10,834 bases of DNA, taken from positions 1-10,834 of the forward strand of contig JACQCL010000138.1 of the NCBI GenBank assembly GCA_016201645.1. The letters are read 5' to 3'. The stretch comes from Candidatus Rokuibacteriota bacterium. GTDB taxonomy: Bacteria; Methylomirabilota; Methylomirabilia; Rokubacteriales; CSP1-6. Shown here one piece after another: positions 1 through 7,161 of this stretch. Position 1 is the stretch's first letter; each line of letters begins with the position of its first letter. The notes under the pieces are model-generated. The model ran no database searches, had not been told where the DNA came from, and saw nothing but the letters and a program-made list of their open reading frames with translations. A program made the position numbers and the translations under genes.

Positions 1-368
1 GCCGCTTTGCGGGCGCGGGCCAGCATCTCGTCGCTGAAGTCGATGCCGATCACTCTGCCGTGAACCCCGACCCGGCGGGCGGCAATCAACGAGTCGAGCC
101 CTGCGCCGCACCCCAAATCCAGAACGCGCGCCCCTTGAGGGGTGTCGGCGAAGATGGCGACGTTGGAGACTCCCGCGAAGGCATCAACGCAACCGGACGG
201 CACCGACGCGAGCAGGTCGGATGGGTACCCGAGGCTCGCGGCGAACGCCCTGCCGACGGGGAACGGGTGTTTCACATCCGGCCGGTCAGCCGCCGCTGAG
301 TAAGCACCTCGAACGGCATCGCGCAGCCGGGTCCGGATTCCGCCACTGAGAGCCAGCGAGTCACCCAT
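1..368 (-). CDS. SAM-dependent methyltransferase, arsenite methyltransferase (ArsM)-like, N-terminal part
   Basis: This is the first 122 residues of a class I SAM-dependent methyltransferase; the C-terminus lies beyond the left edge. The reverse-strand ATG at 368-366 is preceded by AAGGA (383-379) with a 10-base spacer. The SAM-binding motif I, LDLGCGAG, is at residues 83-90. It is followed by a typical beta2 acidic residue in VIGIDFS (residues 106-112, Asp110) and EMLARARK. The region before motif I (LGYPSDLL, then VPSGCVDAFAGVSN) matches the layout of arsenite methyltransferases, where a similar LGY...P.G...GCGNP stretch precedes the Rossmann core. Cys60 sits in that stretch. ArsM methylates As(III) using thiols and SAM, but its later substrate-binding cysteines would be off the window, so arsenic specificity cannot be confirmed. 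It may instead be a related small-molecule methyltransferase. It is transcribed divergently from the sulfur cluster. SAM methyltransferase assignment is secure; the ArsM subfamily is inferred. Confidence 0.8.
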   Translation of the reverse strand, partial: MGDSLALSGGIRTRLRDAVRGAYSAAADRPDVKHPFPVGRAFAASLGYPSDLLASVPSGCVDAFAGVSNVAIFADTPQGARVLDLGCGAGLDSLIAARRVGVHGRVIGIDFSDEMLARARKA

Positions 369-538
369 CAAAGGCCCGTCCTTCAAGGGTATCGGTAAAA
401 GCAATATGTCTGATGCTATACGATCGGTTCAATCAATAGGTAGCATGGGCCTTAACGGCCCGTCAAGAGAAGGATGCGCAATCTCGGATTGTGGGGTGGC
501 TTGCCCGCGGGGCGGGGGAAGGCTAGGATGATGGGGCC
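369..538. other. Divergent intergenic region, probable bidirectional promoter region
   Basis: This is the only non-coding gap over 100 bases. It separates the left methyltransferase (minus) from the plus-strand gene run, so any promoter for the downstream genes that is not internal must lie here. Positions about 385-446 are AT-rich against a GC-rich background. A small perfect inverted repeat, GGGCC-ttaac-GGCCC (447-461), could form a short hairpin. The 8-mer ggcccgtc occurs twice (373-380 and 457-464). I could not identify a convincing plus-strand -35/-10 pair or a named operator. An AGGA at 525-528 probably serves as the ribosome site for the gene starting at 539. Confidence 0.55.
403..432 (-). 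promoter_or_regulatory. Possible sigma70-type promoter for the minus-strand methyltransferase
   Basis: Reading the minus strand, TTGAAC (432-427) and CATATT (408-403) are separated by 18 bases and resemble -35 and -10 boxes, each imperfectly. A start of transcription near 396 would give a leader of roughly 30 bases containing the AAGGA ribosome site. The patch is clearly more AT-rich than the rest of the window, which supports a promoter here. The match is by eye only. Confidence 0.3.
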
Positions 539-1774
539 ATGGGCTACCTGAGCCACGTCGAGTGCTCGGTCTGTGGAGCTTTCCACGACCCCAAAGAGCT
601 CCTGACGGTCTGCGAGAAGTGCGGGCAGATGCTGGTGGCCCGCTACCACATGGACCGGGTCGCTGCGGCGGTGAACAAAGAGGATCTCCACCGCCGCCCC
701 CCGGGGATGTACCGGTTCAGGGAACTGACGCCCCTGGAGAACGGTGAGCAGCTAGTGACGTTGGGCGAGGGCAGTACGCCGCTGCTCTCACTCACGCGGC
801 TGGGGAGCCACCTCGGGCTTCAGCATCTTCTGGCCAAGGACGAGGGGCAGAATCCGACCGGTACGTTCAAGGCCCGAGGGCTCGGCATGGCGGTGACCAA
901 GGCCCGAACGCTCGGGGTCAAGGGGCTCATGCTCCCGTCGGCGGGAAACGCCGGCGGCGCGGCGGCGGTGTACGGCGCCCGCGCGGGGCTCCCGGTCGCG
1001 GTGGTCGTGCCGCGCGACACGCCCGCGGCGGCGGTGGCGGAGGCAATCCTGGCCGGCGCTCGCGTCTTCACCATCGAAGGAACCATCGCCAACGCCGGCC
1101 AGGTCGTCGCCAAGGTCGCCCGGGAACTCGGCTGGTTCGACCTTTCCACCCTGAAGGAACCCTACCGCCTGGAAGGAAAGAAGACGATGGGGCTCGAGCT
1201 GGCCGAGCAGCTCGGCTGGTCGGCTCCCGATATCCTTATTTATCCCACTGGCGGCGGCACGGGGCTGGTTGGAATCTGGAAAGCCTACCAGGAGCTGGCC
1301 GGGCTCGGGTGGGTGAAGAACCGGCCGCCCCGGTTCGTGGCTGTCCAGGCCGAGGGGTGCGCCCCGGTGGTGAAGGCGTGGACCGAGAAATCCCCAGTGA
1401 CGGTGCCCTGGGAGAATCCCGTGACGAATGCTCCCGGCCTCAGGGTCCCGTCGCCGTTCGCCGGGCGGCAGATCCTCCAAGTGCTCCGCGACACTGACGG
1501 CCTGGCGGTGGCCGTGTCGGAGGCTGAGATCGTGGAGGCCCAGAGGCTCATGGCCCGGATGGAGGGGATCTGGACCGCTCCCGAGGCCGCGGCCACGTTG
1601 GCCGCCCTGCTCCGCCTGAAGGACGCGGGCCATCTCCCGCGGCAGGCGAGAATCGTCCTGCTCCTGACGGGGGCCGGCATCAAGAATCCGCCGCCGCCCC
1701 TTCCGCCGCCGCTCGATCTGACGGGCCCGGAGGAGACGCTCCTCGAGCGGGTTAAGACAGCGCTCGGACGATAA
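539..1774 (+). CDS. thrC: Threonine synthase-like PLP-dependent enzyme
   Basis: This is a 411-residue fold-type II PLP enzyme, most like threonine synthase, which converts O-phospho-L-homoserine to L-threonine and phosphate in the cytosol. The N-terminus carries a zinc-ribbon-like pair of CxxC motifs (Cys9/Cys12 and Cys25/Cys28), seen in many threonine synthases of this type. GEGSTPLL (76-83) is followed by KDEGQNPTGTFKARG, where Lys111 is the expected PLP Schiff-base lysine. SAGNAGGAAAVYGARAG contains Asn137, which normally contacts the PLP ring oxygen. The glycine-rich phosphate-binding loop TGGGTG is at 237-242. Length is normal for the family. The ATG at 539 has AGGA at 525-528; two nearby ATGs (528 and 531) are out of frame. 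It opens the plus-strand run and has no obvious functional link to the sulfur genes. Related fold-II enzymes such as threonine dehydratase-like proteins are the main alternative, but the motif set favours ThrC. Confidence 0.88.
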   Translation: MGYLSHVECSVCGAFHDPKELLTVCEKCGQMLVARYHMDRVAAAVNKEDLHRRPPGMYRFRELTPLENGEQLVTLGEGSTPLLSLTRLGSHLGLQHLLAKDEGQNPTGTFKARGLGMAVTKARTLGVKGLMLPSAGNAGGAAAVYGARAGLPVAVVVPRDTPAAAVAEAILAGARVFTIEGTIANAGQVVAKVARELGWFDLSTLKEPYRLEGKKTMGLELAEQLGWSAPDILIYPTGGGTGLVGIWKAYQELAGLGWVKNRPPRFVAVQAEGCAPVVKAWTEKSPVTVPWENPVTNAPGLRVPSPFAGRQILQVLRDTDGLAVAVSEAEIVEAQRLMARMEGIWTAPEAAATLAALLRLKDAGHLPRQARIVLLLTGAGIKNPPPPLPPPLDLTGPEETLLERVKTALGR

Positions 1775-1800
1775 CCCCACCGAGATTCTAGGAGGCACGG

Positions 1801-3885
1801 ATGGCCATCGAGATCGCCAAGATTCGCAACGTCGGCTTGGTCGGCCACGGTGGAGTGGGCAAGACGTCCCTGGTGGAGGCCCTGCTCTTCTCCGCCGGGG
1901 CGACGACCCGCCTGGGGAAGGTGGACGATGGCAGCACGACCACCGATTTCGACCCGGACGAGATCAGGCGGAAGATCTCCCTCAACACCGCCGTCGCCTA
2001 TTGCGACTGGAAAGGGCACCGGGTGAATTTCGTGGACATGCCCGGGTACGGCGACTTCATCTTCGACGCGCGGGCCGGCCTCCGGGCCGTGGAGGCGGCG
2101 GTCGTCGTGGTGGATGCGGTGGCCGGCGTGCAGGTGCAGACCGAGAAGGTCTGGAAGTTCGCCAATGAGTACGACCTCCCGCGCGTGGTCGTCGTGAACC
2201 GGATGGACCGCGAGCGGGCTGACTTCTGGCGCACCCTGGAGTCGCTGACCAAACGTCTCAAGGCCAAGCTCGTGCCGCTGCAGATCCCGGTGGGCGCCGA
2301 GTCGGGCTTCAAGGGCGTCGTGGACCTGATCAAGATGAAGGCGATGCTCTACGCGGACGGCAAGCCCCAGGAGGCTGAGATTCCCGGTGACCTCGCCGAG
2401 CAGGCCAAGGAGTACCGGGACAAGCTCATCGAGTCGGCTGCCGAGACTGATGACGAGCTGCTCGCCAAGTACTTGGAAGAGGGTTCCATCGGCGAAGGCG
2501 AGATGCTCAAGGCGCTCCGGGTGGCGGTGGCCGGAGGCAAGGTCATTCCGGTCCTCGCGTCCGCCGCCACCAAGAACATCGGGAGCCACCCGCTCCTCGA
2601 CCTGATCATCGAGTCCTTCCCCTCGCCGGCCGACCGGGGCGAGATGGAGGGAACCGAGCTGAAGACGAAGACTGCCGCCCGGCGTTCCCCAGATCCAAAG
2701 GCACCGTTGGCGGCGCTGGTCTTCAAGACTGTCAGCGATCCTCATGTGGGCAAGCTCTCCATCTTTCGTGTCTACTCGGGTACGCTCAGGTCAGACTCCC
2801 AGGCCTATAACGCGTCGAAAGAGACCCGGGAGCGGCTGGGGCAGGTAGCCTGGCTCCAGGGCAAGACCCAGAAGGCGGTAGAGGCCCTCGGCCCGGGCGA
2901 GATCGGCGTGGTCGCTAAGCTGAAGGAGACGCTGGCGGGCGACACCCTCACCGACGAGGCCAACGCGATCCTCCTGCCGCGCATCGTCTTCCCTGAGCCC
3001 GCCATCTCCTACGCGATCCAGCCCAAGACCCGGGGCGATGAAGACAAGATCTCGAACGCCCTGGCCCGGATGGCCGAGGAGGATCCGACGATCCGGTACC
3101 ACTACGATCCGGAGACCAAGCAGCTCTTGGTGTCCGGCGTGGGGCAGCTCCACGTCGAGGTGGTCGTGGAGCGGATGAAGCGGAAGTACAACGTGGACGT
3201 GACCCTGTTGCCTCCCCGCATTCCCTACAAGGAGACGGTCAAGGGGCGGGCCGAGGTCCAGGGCAAGTATAAGAAGCAGACCGGCGGCCGCGGCCAGTAC
3301 GGAGACGTCTGGCTCAAGCTGGAGCCGCTCCAGCGCGGCGCCGGCTTCGAGTTCGTTGACGACATCTTCGGCGGTGCCGTCCCGCGCAACTACATCCCCT
3401 CCGTCGAGAAGGGTGTGCGCGACGCCATGAAGCGCGGGGTGATCTCTGGCTACCCGGTGGTGGACGTGCGGGTCACGTTCTACGACGGCACCTACCACGA
3501 GGTGGACTCCTCCGACATGGCCTTCCAGATCGCGGGCTCTCTCGCGCTCCAGAAGGGCGTCCAGGAGGCGCGCCCGATCCTCCTGGAGCCGATCATGAAC
3601 GTGGAGGTCACGCTCCCGACGGACCAGACGGGTGACGTAATCGGCGACCTCAACGGCCGGCGCGGGCGCATCGCCGGCATGGAGCCCGCCGGGGAGACCG
3701 CAGCGGTGAAGGCGCAGGTCCCGATGGCGGAGATGCTGAACTTCGAGCCTGCCCTGCGCTCCATGACCGGCGGCCGGGGGGCCTATTCCATGGAGTTCTC
3801 CCACTACGAAGAGGTGCCTTCCTTCCTGGCGGAAAAGATCATCGCCACCGCCAAGGCCGAGAAGGAAAAGGCCGAGAAACACTGA
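1801..3885 (+). CDS. fusA: Elongation factor G-like translational GTPase (EF-G paralogue)
   Basis: This 694-residue protein has full EF-G architecture. The GTPase domain shows G1 GHGGVGKT (15-22), G3 DMPGYGDF (79-86), G4 NRMD (133-136) and G5 around SAATKNIG (254-261). It is followed by beta-barrel domain II, domain III (GVGQLHVEVVVERM), domain IV (TGGRGQYGDVWLKLEP, then PRNYIPSVEKG) and domain V (EPIMNVEVTLPTDQTGDVIGDLNGRRG). The sequence KVDDGSTTTDFDPDEIRR and a tyrosine at position 83, where canonical EF-G has the catalytic histidine of DTPGHVDF, point to the EF-G2/FusA2-like paralogue group rather than the main elongation factor. No ribosomal protein or tuf genes are nearby, which agrees. 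The start is well supported by GGAGG five bases before the ATG. The EF-G-like call is secure; whether it acts in translocation, ribosome recycling or regulation is not shown by sequence. Confidence 0.92.
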   Translation: MAIEIAKIRNVGLVGHGGVGKTSLVEALLFSAGATTRLGKVDDGSTTTDFDPDEIRRKISLNTAVAYCDWKGHRVNFVDMPGYGDFIFDARAGLRAVEAAVVVVDAVAGVQVQTEKVWKFANEYDLPRVVVVNRMDRERADFWRTLESLTKRLKAKLVPLQIPVGAESGFKGVVDLIKMKAMLYADGKPQEAEIPGDLAEQAKEYRDKLIESAAETDDELLAKYLEEGSIGEGEMLKALRVAVAGGKVIPVLASAATKNIGSHPLLDLIIESFPSPADRGEMEGTELKTKTAARRSPDPKAPLAALVFKTVSDPHVGKLSIFRVYSGTLRSDSQAYNASKETRERLGQVAWLQGKTQKAVEALGPGEIGVVAKLKETLAGDTLTDEANAILLPRIVFPEPAISYAIQPKTRGDEDKISNALARMAEEDPTIRYHYDPETKQLLVSGVGQLHVEVVVERMKRKYNVDVTLLPPRIPYKETVKGRAEVQGKYKKQTGGRGQYGDVWLKLEPLQRGAGFEFVDDIFGGAVPRNYIPSVEKGVRDAMKRGVISGYPVVDVRVTFYDGTYHEVDSSDMAFQIAGSLALQKGVQEARPILLEPIMNVEVTLPTDQTGDVIGDLNGRRGRIAGMEPAGETAAVKAQVPMAEMLNFEPALRSMTGGRGAYSMEFSHYEEVPSFLAEKIIATAKAEKEKAEKH

Positions 3886-3905
3886 GTCCGTGGTGAAGGG
3901 CTAGC

Positions 3906-4712
3906 GTGACGTTCCTCGACGGCGTCATCCTGGTCTCCCTCGGGTTTGTGGTCGGCGGGTTCGGCACCCTGATGGGGGCTGGCGGGGGATGGCTGCTGGT
4001 GCCCATCCTGTTGCTCGGCTACCATTTCTCGCCGCCGGACGCCGTCGGGACCTCTCTCGCTCTGGTCTTTCTCAACGCGCTGTCGGGGAGCATCGCCTAT
4101 CTGCGGCAGCGCCGGGTGGACCTCTCGCTCGGCTGGAAGTTTGCCGCGGCCACCATTCCCGGGGCGATCGGCGGTGCGTACGTGACGCGCGTGCTGTCGT
4201 CGTATCTCTTCAGTCTGACGTTTGCGATCGTCCTGCTCGTCATCGCGGCGCTGCTCTTCTCGGGGATCGCGGCCACACCGTCAGCGCGGGCGGGTCGGCG
4301 GCAGATCGTTGACGCGGCCGGCGAATCACACGTCTATCACGTGGACATGTGGAAGGGCGTGCTGGTCAGCGTCTTCGTCGGCTTCATGTCGAGCATCCTG
4401 GGGATCGGCGGGGGAATCGTGCACGTGCCGTTTCTCATCGTCGCCTGCAGCCTGCCTGTGCACGTCGCCACGGCGACGTCGCACTTCGTCTTGAGCATCT
4501 CCGCGTTCGTCGGGGCAGTGACCTTTTTCGCCCTCGGCCACGTCAATCTGAAGACCACCGCGCTGATGGGGGCGGGCATTCTTCTGGGTGCTCAGGTGGG
4601 CGCGCGCATCTCGCTCAAGACGAGCGCGGTGTCCATCCGGCGGATTCTCGCGGGGTCTTTGGCACTCGTCGGGGTGCGGATGATCTTTCACGCCTTGCGC
4701 CTCGTTCGTTGA
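3906..4712 (+). CDS. TauE/SafE family anion (sulfite/sulfur compound) exporter
   Basis: This is a 268-residue integral membrane protein of the TauE/SafE family, members of which export sulfite, sulfoacetate or related organic and inorganic sulfur anions. The two-repeat structure is visible. An N-terminal half has GAGGGWLLVP (24-33) and a C-terminal half has GIGGGIVHVP (166-175), each inside a hydrophobic segment and followed by further membrane spans. Together I count about seven or eight probable membrane segments. A hydrophilic loop of about 30 residues, rich in Arg, His and Asp, separates the halves near residues 120-150. The start is a GTG preceded by GAAGGG at 3895-3900. It sits between the EF-G-like gene and the exported thioredoxin-toroid protein, six bases ahead of the latter. 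Its place at the head of a sox block suggests sulfite or thiosulfate handling. That substrate is inferred from context, not from residues. Confidence 0.9.
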   Translation: MTFLDGVILVSLGFVVGGFGTLMGAGGGWLLVPILLLGYHFSPPDAVGTSLALVFLNALSGSIAYLRQRRVDLSLGWKFAAATIPGAIGGAYVTRVLSSYLFSLTFAIVLLVIAALLFSGIAATPSARAGRRQIVDAAGESHVYHVDMWKGVLVSVFVGFMSSILGIGGGIVHVPFLIVACSLPVHVATATSHFVLSISAFVGAVTFFALGHVNLKTTALMGAGILLGAQVGARISLKTSAVSIRRILAGSLALVGVRMIFHALRLVR

Positions 4713-4718
4713 CGGGCC

Positions 4719-6290
4719 GTGAAGGCGACGCCGGTCATTCTCCTCGCGCTGGCCGTCGGAGCGGCCCTGCTCCTCCCCGGACCGGAGACTTGGGGCTACA
4801 CCCATCACGCCTCCAAGGTACGTTTCGTCGAGCACTCTCCCGAGGCGTTCGAGACCGCGCGGCGAGCACGGAAACCGGTCTTCCTCCTGATCAGCGCAGG
4901 CTGGTGCTACTGGTGCAAGTACTTTGACCGCAATACCCTCGAGACCGACGAGGTCGCGACGTACTTGAACCGGCATTACCTGAGCATCTTCGCGGACCAC
5001 GACCGGCGCATGGACGTCACGCGCAAGTTCGTCCGGGGACTGCCGATGATCGTCCTCTTCGACCCTGACGGGCGGGTCCGGCAATCATTTGCCGGGGCTC
5101 TCAAGAAAGAGGATTTCCTGAGCGTCCTGAGGCGCGTCGAAGGGGAGGTGCGGGCGGACTGGGCCAAAGGGCAATCCCAGGCGCCCCCCGCCGCTATGGA
5201 GATGACGCTGAGGCCGCTGCCGGTGGCGCCGGAGACCTTTCAGCAGCTCCGGCGGGCGACGGAGGGCTATCTGGAGGAGCATCTCGACACCGTCCACGGC
5301 GGGTTCGGGACGGGAGACAAACACCCCCACGCGCGAATCCTGACGTACCTCTTGGAGCGGCACGAGGCCACGGGGGATCGCCGCTATCTGGCGATGGTGG
5401 AGAGGGGTCTGGCAGGGATCCTGCGCGGAATCTACGACCCGGTGGAGGGAGGATTCTTCCATTATGCGGAGGGGCGGGAGTGGCGCCGACCCCACTACGA
5501 GAAGTTGGCGCACCTCAACGCCTCGCTGGCCGCGGTGTTTGACAAAGCCTACCGGGTGACCCAGAATCCGCGGTACAAGGAGGCGGCTGAGGCGACCATC
5601 AGCTACCTGCTGAGAACGCTTTACGATGCCGAGGCGGGCGGGTTTTATGGCAGCCAGACCGCCGATCCCGCCTACTACCGCTTGAGCGCTCGAGAACGCC
5701 GTGCGGCACGGAAGCCGCCCGTCAACCGAGACAAGGTGACCGCCTGGAACGCCGAGGCCGCGCTGGCGTTCCTCGCGCTGAGTCAGTCCTCCGGGCGAAG
5801 AGACGTCGCTGAGGCCGCTGGCCGCACGCTGGAATTCATGCGGCGGAGTTGCCTCACCGATAAAGGGGTGTTCCACTTCTACGAGTCCAAGACCGGGCGC
5901 GGCTACCTGCTCGGCCAGCTCGAGGCCAACGCCTGGGCCGCGCTGGCGTTTGTCGAGGGGTCGCGGGTCCTTCGCGCGGATGTCTATCGCGAAGCCGGCG
6001 AGCGGGTGCTGGCCTATGCGCTGGTGGAGCTCTTTGACGCGGGCGCCGGCGCCTTCGCCGAAGAGAAGAACCGATACCCACTGGACGCCAACGGCGTCAT
6101 GGCTCTGGCCCTGCTGAGCGCCCATCAACTCACAGGACGCTCGGAATACCTGGACCACGCCAAGCGGGTCCTGGGAGCGCTGGGCGGCGAGGCCCGCGCT
6201 GCCGTGGGTGAGGATACTGCCTCGGTGGCCCGGGTCGAGAAGTCCGTTTTGTATCTCCGGGCCTACGCCCAGGTCGCGGGAAGGCCTTAG
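4719..6290 (+). CDS. Exported thioredoxin-domain and alpha/alpha-toroid protein (YyaL/SPATA20/DUF255-like)
   Basis: This 523-residue protein starts with a GTG six bases after the exporter's stop. A hydrophobic N-terminus (about residues 5-20) looks like a Sec signal, so it probably acts in the periplasm. Residues about 30-145 form a thioredoxin-like domain with the redox motif WCYWC (62-66, Cys63/Cys66) and the cis-proline segment GLPMIVLFDPDG (Pro109). From about residue 175 onward there is an alpha-helical repeat region of the six-hairpin glycosidase type, with HGGFGTGDKHPHARIL, GIYDPVEGGFFHYA, PHYEKLAHLNASLA and EAGGFYGSQTAD. These correspond to the GGFG, PHFEK and GGFYSAQDAD signatures of SPATA20/YyaL proteins. 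It is shorter than the typical 600-700 residues of that family, and its CxxC motif differs from the CHWCH form. The stop is 18 bases before soxY. A role reducing SoxY or SoxXA, like SoxW, is a contextual inference. Confidence 0.82.
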   Translation: MKATPVILLALAVGAALLLPGPETWGYTHHASKVRFVEHSPEAFETARRARKPVFLLISAGWCYWCKYFDRNTLETDEVATYLNRHYLSIFADHDRRMDVTRKFVRGLPMIVLFDPDGRVRQSFAGALKKEDFLSVLRRVEGEVRADWAKGQSQAPPAAMEMTLRPLPVAPETFQQLRRATEGYLEEHLDTVHGGFGTGDKHPHARILTYLLERHEATGDRRYLAMVERGLAGILRGIYDPVEGGFFHYAEGREWRRPHYEKLAHLNASLAAVFDKAYRVTQNPRYKEAAEATISYLLRTLYDAEAGGFYGSQTADPAYYRLSARERRAARKPPVNRDKVTAWNAEAALAFLALSQSSGRRDVAEAAGRTLEFMRRSCLTDKGVFHFYESKTGRGYLLGQLEANAWAALAFVEGSRVLRADVYREAGERVLAYALVELFDAGAGAFAEEKNRYPLDANGVMALALLSAHQLTGRSEYLDHAKRVLGALGGEARAAVGEDTASVARVEKSVLYLRAYAQVAGRP

Positions 6291-6292
6291 GG

Positions 6293-6297
6293 GGAGG
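6293..6297 (+). promoter_or_regulatory. Strong ribosome binding site before soxY
   Basis: GGAGG lies in a longer purine run (ggggaggaga, 6291-6300) eleven bases before the soxY ATG. It supports the 6309 start and suggests soxY has its own strong translation initiation inside the operon. Confidence 0.55.
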
Positions 6298-6308
6298 AGA
6301 ACCAGGCG

Positions 6309-6812
6309 ATGGATGGGTCGTGGGAACCTCAAGGTGTTTCGCGGAGGGCCGTGTTGCGGGCCCTGGGGTGTCTCGGGGTGTCGGCGGTGCTCGGCGCGCC
6401 GGGAACGGCTCTGGGGCAGGGCAATCTCGGGGCGCTTCAACCGGAGGAGAAGGTGGACGCGACCCTGCAGCGCCTCTTCGGCAGCCGGCCCATCAAGGAT
6501 GGCTCGGGCATGATTCGGCTGGACATGCCCTTGATCGCGGAGAACGGCGCCGTGGTTCCCATCACGATCGAGGTCCAGTCCCCCATGACTCCGGCCAACT
6601 ACGTGAGGAGCGTATACATCATCTCGGACAAGAACCGGCGGCCGATGAACGCCAAGTTCTCCCTCTCTCCCGAGATAGGGGCGGCGGTGATCGGCACCAA
6701 CCTCCGCCTGGGCGAGACGACCGACGTGCGGGCGGTCGTCGAGCTGAATGACGGCACCTTGCTCATGGCCAAGCAGGAGGTCAAAGTCACCGTCGGCGGG
6801 TGCGGGGGCTAA
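6309..6812 (+). CDS. soxY: Thiosulfate oxidation carrier protein SoxY
   Basis: SoxY is the periplasmic sulfur carrier of the Sox system; together with SoxZ it holds sulfur intermediates covalently during thiosulfate oxidation. The 167-residue product ends in VGGCGG, the hallmark flexible arm, with Cys165 as the carrier cysteine, so the active site is intact. The N-terminus has the twin-arginine pattern SRRAVLRALG (Arg12/Arg13) followed by a hydrophobic stretch and ALGQ, indicating Tat export of a folded, probably SoxZ-bound, protein. The central part (IRLDMPLIAENGAVVPITIEV and NYVRSVYIISDKNRRP) matches the SoxY immunoglobulin-like fold. The stop is three bases before soxZ, consistent with translational coupling and a 1:1 complex. 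Length and motifs are normal for the family. Confidence 0.96.
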   Translation: MDGSWEPQGVSRRAVLRALGCLGVSAVLGAPGTALGQGNLGALQPEEKVDATLQRLFGSRPIKDGSGMIRLDMPLIAENGAVVPITIEVQSPMTPANYVRSVYIISDKNRRPMNAKFSLSPEIGAAVIGTNLRLGETTDVRAVVELNDGTLLMAKQEVKVTVGGCGG

Positions 6813-6815
6813 CTC

Positions 6816-7148
6816 ATGCCTGAGATCGGAACGGTCAGGATCCGCATCCCCTCGAGGATCAGGCGGGGCGACGTGGTGCGGGTGCGCTGCCTCGTGATTC
6901 ATCCGATGGAAATCGTCCAGCGGGACAAGGCGGGGAAGCCCATCGAGAAGAACTACCACTTCATCAATAAGGTGATCATGACGTACAACGCGCGGGAGGT
7001 CCTTCAGGCCGAAACGACCCAGTCCATGAGCGAGAACCCGTTTTTCTCCTTCGCCTTCAAGGCAACCGAAGCGGGGATGCTCAAGATCACATTCCTGGAC
7101 ACCCACGGCGGCAAGTACGAGGGGACGGCAGAGATCAAGTTCTCCTGA
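6816..7148 (+). CDS. soxZ: Thiosulfate oxidation carrier complex protein SoxZ
   Basis: SoxZ is the partner that binds SoxY to form the SoxYZ carrier complex in the periplasm. The 110-residue product has the family pattern: an N-terminal RIRIPSRIRRGDVVRVRCLVIHPME strand pair, then NYHFINKVIMTYNAREVL, and a C-terminal NPFFSFAFKATEAGMLKITFLDTHGG segment. There is no signal peptide, as is usual for SoxZ, which is thought to be exported together with SoxY through the Tat pathway. The ATG is three bases after the soxY stop with no clear ribosome site of its own, so translation is probably coupled to soxY. It has a single cysteine (in VRVRCLVIHP) that is not a known carrier residue. The assignment is secure from sequence and neighbours. 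Confidence 0.96.
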   Translation: MPEIGTVRIRIPSRIRRGDVVRVRCLVIHPMEIVQRDKAGKPIEKNYHFINKVIMTYNAREVLQAETTQSMSENPFFSFAFKATEAGMLKITFLDTHGGKYEGTAEIKFS

Positions 7149-7161
7149 GGAGAGCACTCGG

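Noticed and set aside
60..299. Plus-strand open frame of 79 codons
   Set aside because: It is antisense to the methyltransferase whose SAM-binding motif is clear in the opposite strand.
447..461. GGGCC-ttaac-GGCCC hairpin as a terminator
   Set aside because: The stem is only five base pairs with no following T-run, and it lies between divergent starts where no terminator is expected. It could be an operator half-site, but I cannot assign it.
1285..2745. Minus-strand open frame of 486 codons across thrC and the EF-G-like gene
   Set aside because: It spans two real plus-strand genes and their junction with no recognisable domains.
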